This document shows positions 45,831 to 54,118 of a DNA stretch of 64,000 nt, in pieces; position 1 is the first letter of the stretch; every line of letters begins with the position of its first letter. This DNA is from Flavobacterium bernardetii (GTDB lineage: Bacteria > Bacteroidota > Bacteroidia > Flavobacteriales > Flavobacteriaceae). The notes beneath the pieces were generated by a model. That model had not been told where the DNA came from. It saw only the letters and a program-made list of their open reading frames with translations, and did no database searches. Location: the NCBI RefSeq assembly GCF_011305415.1, contig NZ_JAANOQ010000008.1:1-64000 (forward strand). Reading direction: 5' to 3'. The translations under genes and the position numbers were made by a program.

Positions 45831-46988
45831 ATGAATTATTTTTCTTCAGATTTTAAATTAGGAATTTTAGGAGGCGGCCAATTAGGTAAAATGCTACTTA
45901 CCGAAACTCGTAAATTCGACATCACCACTCTTGTTTTAGACCCAAGTAACGAAGCACCAGCACAATTCGGCGCGAATAAGTTTTTTACTGGAAGTTTAAT
46001 GGATTATGAAACGGTTTATCAATTTGGTAAAATGTGTCATGCCATAACGATTGAAATTGAAAATGTAAATTTAGAGGCTTTAGATACATTAGAAGAAGAA
46101 GGTCATATTGTTTTTCCTTCACCAAAAACGTTGCGATTAATTCAAAACAAAGGAAAACAAAAAGATTTTTATGTGGATAATAACATTCCAACATCAAAAC
46201 ACCAAAGATTTGTAGATTTAAATGATTTGAAAAAATCTTTAGAGAATGACGAATTAGAATTTCCTTTTGTTTGGAAATGCGCCCAATTTGGTTACGATGG
46301 TAATGGTGTGAAAATTTGTCGTTCTACTATGGATTTAATGCATTTACCAGAAGTCGAATGTATTGCGGAAGAAATGGTTCCGTTTAAAAACGAATTAGCT
46401 GTGATTGTTGCCAGAAATGCAAATGGTGATGTAAAAACCTACCCAGTTGTGGAAATGGAATTTCATCCAGAAGCGAATCAAGTGGAATATGTAATTTGCC
46501 CAGCTAGAATCGATGAAAAAGTAGCACAATTAGCTATTGAAACGGCTTTACAAGTTTCACAAGCTTTCAATCATGTTGGATTATTGGCTGTAGAAATGTT
46601 TCAAACAGAATCAGACGATATTTTAGTAAACGAAGTCGCACCAAGACCACATAATTCAGGACATCACACCATTGAAGCGAGTTATACTTCGCAATTTGAA
46701 AACCATTTGCGTTCGGTTTTAAACTTACCTTTAGGAAATACCGATAGTAAAGTCGCTGGAATTATGGTAAATTTGGTTGGGGAAGAAGGTTTTTCTGGTC
46801 CAGTTATTTATGAAAATATTGAAAAAATAATGGCCATTGATGGTGTAACACCTCATATTTACGGTAAAAAAGAAACGCGACCATTCAGAAAAATGGGACA
46901 CGTGACTATCGTAAATGAAGACATGACAGAAGCCAGAAAAATTGCCGAAGAAGTGAAGAATAGTATTAGAGTTATCAGTGTTCAGTAA
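45831..46988 (+). CDS. purK: N5-carboxyaminoimidazole ribonucleotide synthase PurK
   Basis: 385 residues, ATP-grasp fold. Signatures are LGGGQLGKMLLTETRKF at the N terminus, KCAQFGYDGNGVKI, AEEMVPFKNELAVIVARN and EVAPRPHNSGHHTIEA. It converts AIR + HCO3- + ATP to N5-CAIR. PurE, the mutase for the next step, is encoded 346 bp downstream, with a small membrane-protein gene between them. Confidence 0.97.
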   Translation: MNYFSSDFKLGILGGGQLGKMLLTETRKFDITTLVLDPSNEAPAQFGANKFFTGSLMDYETVYQFGKMCHAITIEIENVNLEALDTLEEEGHIVFPSPKTLRLIQNKGKQKDFYVDNNIPTSKHQRFVDLNDLKKSLENDELEFPFVWKCAQFGYDGNGVKICRSTMDLMHLPEVECIAEEMVPFKNELAVIVARNANGDVKTYPVVEMEFHPEANQVEYVICPARIDEKVAQLAIETALQVSQAFNHVGLLAVEMFQTESDDILVNEVAPRPHNSGHHTIEASYTSQFENHLRSVLNLPLGNTDSKVAGIMVNLVGEEGFSGPVIYENIEKIMAIDGVTPHIYGKKETRPFRKMGHVTIVNEDMTEARKIAEEVKNSIRVISVQ

Positions 46989-47036
46989 TTAGTATTCAGT
47001 CGCAGTTTTCAGTCGCAGGTTTCAGTCGCAGTTAAC
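46983..47036. repeat. Degenerate TCAGTCGCAG tandem repeat
   Basis: Several near-copies of TTTCAGTCGCAG follow the purK stop. They show no coding or hairpin signal and look like simple tandem duplication; similar strings recur between genes in many Flavobacterium genomes. Confidence 0.6.
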
Positions 47037-47044
47037 AGTTTACT

Positions 47045-47338
47045 ATGATGAAAAATATTTTAAAAATAACATTACAAGCTTTTGTTTTATTTTGTGTGAT
47101 TTCTTTTTTATCATTATCATATTCGATGATTAATTCAAGACTTAATAGTATATCTCCAAATTTAACAATTGGTTTTCCATTTGAAATGTATTATCAATTT
47201 GAAGTTAAAGGCGAATGTGATGAAAGAACTTTATTACATGGTGCACATTTCATAAACATAATTTACAATTTTATAATCTGTTTTATTATAATAGCTTTTA
47301 TAAACTATAAACAACAAACTAAAAATAACAATCAATGA
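47045..47338 (+). CDS. Small membrane protein of unknown function between purK and purE
   Basis: 97 residues from ATG 47045 (an ATG at 47048 also fits). An N-terminal hydrophobic helix (ITLQAFVLFCVISFLSLSYS) and a C-terminal one (FINIIYNFIICFIIIAFI) flank a periplasmic loop. It overlaps the purE start by 4 bp (ATGA), which implies translational coupling, but nothing suggests a purine role. No family recognised. Confidence 0.6.
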   Translation: MMKNILKITLQAFVLFCVISFLSLSYSMINSRLNSISPNLTIGFPFEMYYQFEVKGECDERTLLHGAHFINIIYNFIICFIIIAFINYKQQTKNNNQ

Positions 47339-47820
47339 GTAAAGTAGCCATCATAATGGGAAGCATTTCGGATATGCCTGTCATGCAAGAAGCCATAGAC
47401 ATTTTAAAAGGATTTGATATTGAAATTGAAGTCGATATTGTTTCAGCACACAGAACGCCAGAAAAATTATTCGATTTTAGTAAAAACGCACATACTCGTG
47501 GTATTTCAGTCATTATTGCTGGAGCTGGTGGCGCGGCACATTTACCTGGAATGGTCGCTTCTATGAGTCCACTTCCAGTAATTGGAGTGCCTGTAAAATC
47601 AAGTAATTCTATTGATGGTTGGGATTCTGTTTTATCCATTTTACAAATGCCAGGTGGTGTTCCAGTAGCAACAGTTGCTTTAAATGGCGCGAAAAACGCT
47701 GGAATTTTAGCGGCACAAATTATCGGAAGTTCAGATAAATGTGTGTTGGATAAAATTATTTTTTACAAAGAAGGCTTACGCGATACGGTTTTAAAAGCTT
47801 CAGAAAACTTGAAGAAATAA
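47335..47820 (+). CDS. purE: N5-CAIR mutase PurE
   Basis: 161 residues. GSISDMPVMQEAIDIL, VSAHRTPEKLFDF and GAGGAAHLPGMVASMSPLPV are the PurE signatures, and SSNSIDGWDSVLSILQMPGG fits the class I mutase that works with PurK. It isomerises N5-CAIR to CAIR in purine synthesis. The start overlaps the preceding gene's stop. Confidence 0.97.
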   Translation: MSKVAIIMGSISDMPVMQEAIDILKGFDIEIEVDIVSAHRTPEKLFDFSKNAHTRGISVIIAGAGGAAHLPGMVASMSPLPVIGVPVKSSNSIDGWDSVLSILQMPGGVPVATVALNGAKNAGILAAQIIGSSDKCVLDKIIFYKEGLRDTVLKASENLKK

Positions 47821-47824
47821 AAAA

Positions 47825-47848
47825 CTCCGACTTATTACTAAGTCGGAG
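47825..47848. other. Strong stem-loop after purE
   Basis: CTCCGACTT and AAGTCGGAG form a perfect 9-bp stem with a 6-nt loop, 4 bp past the purE stop. On the plus strand it is followed by CCAAAAA, not a T-run; the run of T would appear only on the minus strand. It may stabilise the purE mRNA 3' end. The rest of 47849-48076 holds only a GCGATATATCGC palindrome (about 47912-47923) and no gene. Confidence 0.5.
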
Positions 47849-48076
47849 CCAAAAATCTATTCACAATTAAGTGACAACTATAAAAAAAATTCTCTTTTGG
47901 GGAAAAAAGGGCGATATATCGCTTTATTTCTTTTACAAAGATATACGCTTTGTCGGTAAAAACAAGCATTTCATCGGTTATTTTTGTTAAAATATTGAAT
48001 TATTTTCAAAACCCCAATAAAATAAGGGCTTCCGAAATCATAAAAAAATCAAAGAAATTACTTAAAACATATACAT

Positions 48077-50101
48077 ATGTCAGTTTTAACTCAAAAATTC
48101 AACACAAAATACAATACCGCTCCCTTTTCAATACTAAAAACGGAAGACTACCTGCCCGCTTTCCTTGAAAACATCGAAAAGGCGCGTTTAGAAATTGACA
48201 ATATCATCCATTCAACTGAAAATCCAACGTTTGAAAACACGATTGAAGCCTTAGATTTTTCAGGAGAAACATTAGACCGACTATCAAGTATTTTTTTTAA
48301 TTTGAATTCGGCAGAAACTTCAGATGAAATGCAAAAAATCGCACAAGAAGTGACGCCGTTAATTACGGAATTCGGAAACGATATTGCTTTAAATGAAGAA
48401 TTGTTTAAAAGAGTGAAATCAGTTTATGAGAACAGAGCGAATTTAGATCTGACAACTGAACAAGCTACTCTATTAGATAAAAAATATAAAGGTTTTGCCC
48501 GAAACGGAGCTTTACTTTCGGAAGATAAAAAATTACGTTTACGTGAAATTGATACCGAATTAGCTAAATTACAATTGACTTTTGGTGAAAACACGTTAGC
48601 AGAAACCAATAATTTTCAATTGCACATTACCAATGAAGCCGATTTAAAAGGTTTACCTGATGGCGCAAAAGAAGCTGCAGCCGATTTAGCCAAATTGAAA
48701 AATGAAACAGGTTGGATGTTTACTTTAGATTTTCCAAGTTATATTCCGTTTGTCACTTATATTGAAAATAGAGAGTTACGTAAAAACATGGCGATTTCTT
48801 ACGGTAAAAAAGCTTTTCAAAATAACGAATACAATAACGAAGAAATTACTAAGAAAATTGTTTCACTTCGTCATGAACGTGCTAATTTATTGGGTTATGA
48901 AACGCATGCCCATTTTGTTTTAGAAGAACGAATGGCTCAAAATCCTACTAAAGTATTATCGTTTTTGAATGATATTTTAGAAAAAGCCAAACCAGCTGCT
49001 AAAAAAGAATTTGAACAATTAGCAACTTTCGCGAAGGAATTAGACGGAATTGAACACTTAGAAAAATGGGATTCAGCTTATTATTCAGAAAAATTGAAAC
49101 AAAAATTATTCAATTTGGATGACGAAGTGTTGAAACCGTATTTCAAATTAGAAAACGTTTTAAATGGTGCGTTTACAATAGCAGAAAAACTTTTTGGAAT
49201 CACCTTTAACGAAGTTTTCGATATTGACAAATACCATCCAGATGTTCAAACTTTTGAAGTTTTAGATGAGAATAAAAACTTAGTGGCAATTTTTTACACC
49301 GATTTCTTTCCAAGAAAAGGAAAACGAAATGGCGCTTGGATGACATCTTTCAAACCACAATATATAAAAGAAGGAACAAACGAAAGACCACATGTTTCCA
49401 ATGTGTGCAATTTCACTCCGCCAACAGCAACGAAACCATCATTATTAACGTTTAATGAAGTAACGACATTGTTTCACGAATTCGGTCACGGATTACACGG
49501 CATGTTTGCGAACACCACCTACCCTAGCCTTTCTGGAACATCTGTTTTTTGGGATTTTGTGGAATTACCATCACAAGTTATGGAAAACTGGTGTTACGAA
49601 CCAGAAGCATTGGCATTGTTTGCGAAACACTATGAAACGGGTGAAATAATTCCACAAGAATATGTCGAAAAAATCAAAGAATCAGCGAGTTTCTTAGAAG
49701 GAATGGCAACGTTACGTCAATTGAGTTTTGGTTTATTAGATATGGAATACCATGGAAAAAATCAAGTTATTGAAAATGTAAAAACGTTTGAAAAACAAGC
49801 CATGGGCGACACGTCATTATTTCCAGATGTTGCTGAAAATTGTATGAGTGTTTCGTTTTCACATATTTTTCAAGGCGGCTATTCTTCAGGATACTACAGT
49901 TATAAATGGGCAGAAGTTTTAGATGCCGATGCGTTCGCCTATTTCCAAGAAAATGGGATTTTCAATAAAGATGTCGCAACTAAATTTAAAGATAATGTTT
50001 TGTCAAAAGGCGGAACAGATCATCCAATGACGTTATACAAAAATTTCCGAGGACAAGAACCTAAACCAGATGCTTTGTTGAAAAGAGCTGGGTTGATTTA
50101 G
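48077..50101 (+). CDS. M3 family oligopeptidase (Dcp/OpdA-like)
   Basis: 674 residues, no signal peptide, so cytoplasmic. The zinc motif HEFGHGLHGMF gives His467, Glu468 and His471, with further family markers FPRKGKRNGAWM and SLSGTSVFWDFVELPSQVME. It resembles dipeptidyl carboxypeptidase/oligopeptidase A, which clears short peptides. A terminator follows. The exact specificity cannot be read from sequence. Confidence 0.92.
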   Translation: MSVLTQKFNTKYNTAPFSILKTEDYLPAFLENIEKARLEIDNIIHSTENPTFENTIEALDFSGETLDRLSSIFFNLNSAETSDEMQKIAQEVTPLITEFGNDIALNEELFKRVKSVYENRANLDLTTEQATLLDKKYKGFARNGALLSEDKKLRLREIDTELAKLQLTFGENTLAETNNFQLHITNEADLKGLPDGAKEAAADLAKLKNETGWMFTLDFPSYIPFVTYIENRELRKNMAISYGKKAFQNNEYNNEEITKKIVSLRHERANLLGYETHAHFVLEERMAQNPTKVLSFLNDILEKAKPAAKKEFEQLATFAKELDGIEHLEKWDSAYYSEKLKQKLFNLDDEVLKPYFKLENVLNGAFTIAEKLFGITFNEVFDIDKYHPDVQTFEVLDENKNLVAIFYTDFFPRKGKRNGAWMTSFKPQYIKEGTNERPHVSNVCNFTPPTATKPSLLTFNEVTTLFHEFGHGLHGMFANTTYPSLSGTSVFWDFVELPSQVMENWCYEPEALALFAKHYETGEIIPQEYVEKIKESASFLEGMATLRQLSFGLLDMEYHGKNQVIENVKTFEKQAMGDTSLFPDVAENCMSVSFSHIFQGGYSSGYYSYKWAEVLDADAFAYFQENGIFNKDVATKFKDNVLSKGGTDHPMTLYKNFRGQEPKPDALLKRAGLI

Positions 50102-50122
50102 ATTACTAAATTTTAGATATTT

Positions 50123-50157
50123 AGAAGCCGAAGAAAATCACTTCGGTTTCTTTTTAA
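50123..50157 (+). terminator. Terminator of the M3 peptidase gene
   Basis: GAAGCCGAAG (50123-50132) pairs with CTTCGGTTTC (50141-50150), one wobble, then CTTTTT. Confidence 0.7.
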
Positions 50158-50160
50158 AAC

Positions 50161-50186
50161 AAACTTTCATTTTTTTTTGAAAGTTT
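50161..50186. promoter_or_regulatory. Palindromic operator candidate upstream of the GbsR-type gene (site 1)
   Basis: AAACTTTCA (50161-50169) and TGAAAGTTT (50178-50186) are perfect 9-bp inverted half-sites with an 8-bp T spacer. A near-identical palindrome with the same spacing lies after the gene (50815-50840). The -33 element TTTG (50176-50179) sits inside this site, as expected for a repressor operator. Confidence 0.6.
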
Positions 50187-50207
50187 AAAAACTTTTATAT
50201 ATCTTTG
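50176..50207 (+). promoter_or_regulatory. Promoter of the GbsR-type regulator gene
   Basis: TTTG (50176-50179) and TATCTTTG (50200-50207) are 20 bp apart, a full flavobacterial consensus match. The 5' UTR would be about 85 nt. Confidence 0.6.
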
Positions 50208-50297
50208 TACTATCAAATTAGATAAACCATAAAATGACAATGAGCATTTTTTCAATGCGATTTGCATTTGACCATTAAAAAACAATAAAAGCAATAA

Positions 50298-50801
50298 ATG
50301 AAATTCAAAGAAGCTAAAAATAAATTCGTACAAACTTGGGGAGCGTTAGGTTCTCAATGGGGAATTAACAAAACGATGGCGCAAATTCATGCTTTGTTGA
50401 TGGTTTCTAGCGAAGCGATTTCTATGGAAGAGATTATGGAAGAATTACAAATTTCTCGTGGCAACGCCAGCATGAATATTCGTGCTTTGATGGATTGGGG
50501 AATTGTGTATAAAGAATACAAAGCAGGCGAAAGAAGAGAATTTTTCACCGCCGAAAAAGATTTGGACGAATTAGCCGTAAAAATCTCCAAAGAAAGAAGT
50601 AAAAGAGAAATTAAACCCGCATTAAAAGTTTTAAAAGAAGTTTCTTCAATTTCTGCCAATGCCACTTCTGAAGAAAAACATTTCGTTGATCAAACTAAAA
50701 AATTATATGATTTCGTACTAAAAGCGGATAACGTTTTAGATAAAATCACAGAATACAAAGACAATTGGTTGGCGCAGATTTTAGTCAAGTTTATGAAATA
50801 A
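50298..50801 (+). CDS. GbsR/MarR-type transcriptional regulator
   Basis: 167 residues. A winged HTH is clear: INKTMAQIHALLMVSSEAIS, MEEIMEELQISRGNASMNIR (recognition helix), ALMDWGIVYKEYKAGERREF (wing). A helical C terminus may serve dimerisation. This is the GbsR-like group of MarR-type regulators. Its gene lies between two copies of a 26-bp palindrome, one overlapping its own -33 box, so it probably represses itself and the downstream operon; this is inferred from position. The inducer is unknown. Confidence 0.85.
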   Translation: MKFKEAKNKFVQTWGALGSQWGINKTMAQIHALLMVSSEAISMEEIMEELQISRGNASMNIRALMDWGIVYKEYKAGERREFFTAEKDLDELAVKISKERSKREIKPALKVLKEVSSISANATSEEKHFVDQTKKLYDFVLKADNVLDKITEYKDNWLAQILVKFMK

Positions 50802-50814
50802 AAAAATTTAATTA

Positions 50815-50840
50815 AAACTTTCATTTTTTTCTGAAAGTTT
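50815..50840. promoter_or_regulatory. Palindromic operator candidate before the membrane-protein operon (site 2)
   Basis: AAACTTTCA (50815-50823) and TGAAAGTTT (50832-50840) with an 8-bp spacer (seven T and a C) repeat site 1 (50161-50186) almost exactly. It lies 16 bp before the first gene of the downstream cluster. No TAnnTTTG is seen here, so it may act as an operator for read-through or an internal start. Confidence 0.55.
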
Positions 50841-50856
50841 AAAAATAAAAAGAATT

Positions 50857-51210
50857 ATGAAAAAGTTTAGTTTCACCGTGAATATAATTTTAACTAGTAT
50901 AGCTTTAGTCTTCACCGCTTTTAAATTTATATTTAATTATATTGATAATGCAGATATCTCTTTTCTTTTATTTCTTGGAATATATCAAGTATTCATATCA
51001 ATATTAGTGACAATTTACGCTGTAATATACAACAAGATAGTAGCAGCATTTTACTTAGTATATTGGTTTCTTGTAATTTTATTCTTCAAATTTATTTTTC
51101 GAGATTTTTTTTACTTCTGCATTCTAATTGCGTTATATAATTTATATGTTCATTATTGTAGTTTTTCAGATTCAAAATATAATACCACTAATTATGATTC
51201 TACCATTTAA
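50857..51210 (+). CDS. Small polytopic membrane protein, cluster gene 1
   Basis: 117 residues with about four hydrophobic segments (FSFTVNIILTSIALVFTAF; LLFLGIYQVFISILVTIYAV; AFYLVYWFLVILFF; FYFCILIALYNLYVHY). No recognised family. First gene after palindrome site 2; it overlaps the next gene by 17 bp. Confidence 0.6.
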   Translation: MKKFSFTVNIILTSIALVFTAFKFIFNYIDNADISFLLFLGIYQVFISILVTIYAVIYNKIVAAFYLVYWFLVILFFKFIFRDFFYFCILIALYNLYVHYCSFSDSKYNTTNYDSTI

Positions 51211-51478
51211 AGTTATAAAAGTAATTAATATGATCGCCTTATTATTTCTGCTATTAGGTGGATATGGATTAGCTGTTACTGGTTTTTTACAAGTAATTGC
51301 AGCACTATTCTTTTTAGTTACTTTTCCGAAAAACAAATTGATTTATATTTATTTCGCAATCGTAATATCTTTCTTTATTATTTGGGACAGACATACAATG
51401 AACTGGTTATTTATCATTCCAATTTTGTTAATCTTTTTCTTAACCTATATTATTTACAACCAAAAAGAAACAAAATGA
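51194..51478 (+). CDS. Small polytopic membrane protein, cluster gene 2
   Basis: 94 residues from ATG 51194 (MILPFKVIKVINMIALLFLL), preferred over an in-frame ATG at 51128 that would overlap the previous gene by 83 bp. About three membrane helices. Its TGA overlaps the ATG of the next gene (ATGA), indicating translational coupling. No family recognised. Confidence 0.6.
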   Translation: MILPFKVIKVINMIALLFLLLGGYGLAVTGFLQVIAALFFLVTFPKNKLIYIYFAIVISFFIIWDRHTMNWLFIIPILLIFFLTYIIYNQKETK

Positions 51479-51786
51479 ATAATTTAAAAACATACAACCC
51501 TTTATTACTATTGTTAAGTGTTTTACTTTGGCTTACATTTTGGTTAGGCCCAATTTTTATGATTACTTTAGGTGTTTATAATATTTATTCTTCAATAAAA
51601 ATTTACAGCAAACTCAAAACACAAGTAATTGTATACTGGATTCTAGTGGCTATAAATTTAGTATTAATGTTTCTGACATTTAAATTTGAAATTATTGAAC
51701 TATTATCTTTTGAGTTTTTTTCAGTAGTAATAGTTGCACCCTATCTCTTATCAATTTATCTAATTTACCTAATTAATAAAATTTAA
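51475..51786 (+). CDS. Small polytopic membrane protein, cluster gene 3
   Basis: 103 residues from ATG 51475 (MNNLKTYNPLLLLLSVLLWL), chosen because it overlaps the upstream stop by 4 bp; an upstream frame opening at 51382 lies inside the previous gene. About three membrane segments. No family recognised. It ends 2 bp before the DUF2071 gene. Confidence 0.6.
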   Translation: MNNLKTYNPLLLLLSVLLWLTFWLGPIFMITLGVYNIYSSIKIYSKLKTQVIVYWILVAINLVLMFLTFKFEIIELLSFEFFSVVIVAPYLLSIYLIYLINKI

Positions 51787-51788
51787 TC

Positions 51789-52499
51789 ATGAGCTTTTTA
51801 ACCGCAAAATGGACCAACTTAGCTTTAATCAATTATAAAATTGACGCTAAAATTTTAGAAAAATATGTACCAAACGGAACCGAATTAGATTTTTGGGACA
51901 ACAAATGTTATATCAGTTTAGTCGGATTTATGTTTGAAGATGTGAAACTTCTAGGTTTAAAAATTCCTTTACATACTAATTTCGAAGAAGTCAATTTACG
52001 ATTTTATGTGAAACGTTTTGAAGAAGGGAAATGGAAACGAGGCGTTGTTTTTATAAAAGAAATTGTTCCTAAACTAGCATTAAAAATTGTGGCCAATACT
52101 GTTTTTAAAGAAAACTACGAAACTTTACCAATGAAACATAAAATGATAGAAAACGAAAACACTTTTAATTTCACTTATGAATGGAAGAAAGAACAAAAAT
52201 GGCATTCAATTGCTCTAGAAACAGAAAAAAAATTAATAAAAATTGAAGAAAATTCTGAAGCGCAATTTATTACTGAACATTATTTCGGTTATACAAAAGT
52301 AAACCACACAAAAACGTTTGAGTATGAAGTGAAACATCCAATTTGGAAACAATATAACGTATTGAACTCTAAAATTGATGTAGATTTTAAAGCCACATAT
52401 GGAGATGAATTTGCATTTATGAAAGACTTAATTCCAACTTCAATAATTTTAGCAAAAGGTTCAAAAGTAAGTGTAGAAAATAAAATAAAAATCAAATGA
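51789..52499 (+). CDS. DUF2071 (YqjF-like) protein
   Basis: 236 residues of the DUF2071/YqjF type: SFLTAKWTNLALINYKIDAK at the N terminus, LEKYVPNGTELDFWDNKCYI, and EEVNLRFYVKR. Cytoplasmic, predicted beta-rich fold related to acetoacetate decarboxylase-like proteins; no known reaction. The stop overlaps the next start by 4 bp. Confidence 0.8.
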   Translation: MSFLTAKWTNLALINYKIDAKILEKYVPNGTELDFWDNKCYISLVGFMFEDVKLLGLKIPLHTNFEEVNLRFYVKRFEEGKWKRGVVFIKEIVPKLALKIVANTVFKENYETLPMKHKMIENENTFNFTYEWKKEQKWHSIALETEKKLIKIEENSEAQFITEHYFGYTKVNHTKTFEYEVKHPIWKQYNVLNSKIDVDFKATYGDEFAFMKDLIPTSIILAKGSKVSVENKIKIK

Positions 52500-52840
52500 A
52501 CCTCAACATCATAGGATATTTAATTTATCTAAGTCTCACCAGCGTAATTATCATCAAAGTTGGAAAATTATGCTACGATAACGGAAATATTTTTGTGTCG
52601 CAATTGATTCCGAATCATGAAGAATTGTGTCTTCAAATAAACAAAACGCTTCTAATTGGTTATTATTTATTGAATTTGGGTTATTGTGCGATGACAATCA
52701 TTTCATGGGAAAAAATTCAAACTAGAAATCAACTTATTGAAATCATTGCGACCAAATCAGCAATCATCATTCTTACCATCGGATTTATGCATTATATCAA
52801 CATAATATTATTAACTAAATACATTAAAAAATTAATTTAA
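52496..52840 (+). CDS. Small membrane protein, paralogue A
   Basis: 114 residues with three to four membrane helices. It aligns along its length with the next gene: GYLIYL / GYAIYL, IFVSQLIPNHEE / IFMLDIFKGREE, YYLLNLGYCAM / FYLLNLGFALM. The two are thus diverged tandem paralogues. Function unknown; the stop-start overlap with the DUF2071 gene marks an operon. Confidence 0.65.
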   Translation: MNLNIIGYLIYLSLTSVIIIKVGKLCYDNGNIFVSQLIPNHEELCLQINKTLLIGYYLLNLGYCAMTIISWEKIQTRNQLIEIIATKSAIIILTIGFMHYINIILLTKYIKKLI

Positions 52841-52852
52841 ACATTCAACATT

Positions 52853-53239
52853 ATGGAAACTACAAAAATCTTAGTCGGATATGCCATTTACTTACCAATT
52901 GCTTTATTTTTAACTTATTACGTAAGCAAAACATTATTCAAAAACAGTAAAATATTCATGTTAGATATTTTTAAAGGCCGAGAAGAAATTGCAACGGCGA
53001 CCAATAAATTATTTGAAACCGGTTTTTATTTACTTAATTTGGGTTTTGCTTTGATGATTTTAGAAATGACAATTTACAAAGACGATTATCAAAGTTTAAT
53101 TGAAGCCTTAAGTTATAAAATTGGCGGATTTGCCATCTATTTAGGAATTATGTTGTTCTTAAACTTATATTTCTTTTTTAGAGGAAAACGCAAAGCCAGT
53201 CAAACACAAGTAGAACAAAGAATTGTAATTAACGGGTAA
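52853..53239 (+). CDS. Small membrane protein, paralogue B
   Basis: 128 residues, the tandem paralogue of the previous gene, with an extra polar C-terminal tail (RGKRKASQTQVEQRIVING). Helices at about 6-24, 55-70 and 88-108. Function unknown. A stem-loop (TCCGACAG ... CTGTCGGA, 53253-53279) separates it from the DCC-type gene. Confidence 0.65.
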   Translation: METTKILVGYAIYLPIALFLTYYVSKTLFKNSKIFMLDIFKGREEIATATNKLFETGFYLLNLGFALMILEMTIYKDDYQSLIEALSYKIGGFAIYLGIMLFLNLYFFFRGKRKASQTQVEQRIVING

Positions 53240-53295
53240 ATTAAATCCTAGCTCCGACAGCGTTTAAAACCCTGTCGGAATTGAAACTATAAAAA

Positions 53296-54117
53296 ATGAA
53301 AACGCTAAAAAACCAAACCTTACTTTACGACGAAGAATGTCCACTTTGCCGAGTGTATACTAAAGGGTTTATCACAACTGGAATGTTAGACGAAAACGGT
53401 AAAAAACCCTATTGTCAATTAACGGAAGAAGAACAAAATTTTATTGATGTACAACGCGCTTCTAATGAAATTGCTTTGGTTGATAATGAAAATAAAACCG
53501 TTCTTTATGGCATTGACAGTTTGTTAAAAGTGATTGGTTTTTCATTTCCTTGGATGGAAAAAGTCGGAAATTGGAAACCGATAAATTTTCTACTTAAAAA
53601 GCTCTATTCTTTTATTTCTTACAATAGAAAAGTGATAATGCCAAGTAAGAAAAAAACTGAAATAAAATTAGAATGTGTTCCCGATTTTAATATCAAATAC
53701 AGACTAATTTATATCATTTTCGCCACTATAATTACGATTTTCACTTTATACAAATGTGCTCAAATTATAACTATACTTCCAAACGCATCCATTTATAGAG
53801 AAGTTATTTTAGCGATTGGACAAATTGGTTTTCAACTTTTATTTCTAACTAAAACAGATAAAAAAACAAACCTTAATTATATTGGAAATTTAATTACGAT
53901 ATCTTTATTAGGTGCTATTATTTTAGTTCCAATAATTCTACTTTCATCAATTATTGAATTACCTCATCTTTTTATCTTAACTTGGTTTGGACTGACGGTT
54001 TGTATTATGATTGCGGAACATTATAGAAGAATCAATATTCTTGAATTACCAAAATATCTAACCTTAACTTGGGTTTTATATCGAATTATTGCACTAGGAA
54101 TTATCTTAAACACATAA
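53296..54117 (+). CDS. DCC-type thiol-disulfide oxidoreductase with membrane tail
   Basis: 273 residues. The N-terminal DUF393/DCC domain starts with TLLYDEECPLCRVYTKGF, a Cys-x-x-Cys thioredoxin-like active site. After about residue 130 there are four to five membrane segments (LIYIIFATIITIFTLYKCA; ILLSSIIELPHLFILTWFG). The combination suggests a membrane-linked redox protein; substrate unknown. It ends 1 bp before the TIGR01777 gene. Confidence 0.8.
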   Translation: MKTLKNQTLLYDEECPLCRVYTKGFITTGMLDENGKKPYCQLTEEEQNFIDVQRASNEIALVDNENKTVLYGIDSLLKVIGFSFPWMEKVGNWKPINFLLKKLYSFISYNRKVIMPSKKKTEIKLECVPDFNIKYRLIYIIFATIITIFTLYKCAQIITILPNASIYREVILAIGQIGFQLLFLTKTDKKTNLNYIGNLITISLLGAIILVPIILLSSIIELPHLFILTWFGLTVCIMIAEHYRRINILELPKYLTLTWVLYRIIALGIILNT

Positions 54118-54118
54118 A

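Noticed and set aside
47825-47848. purE stem-loop as an intrinsic terminator
   Set aside because: No T-run follows on the plus strand; the poly-T is only on the strand with no gene ending there.
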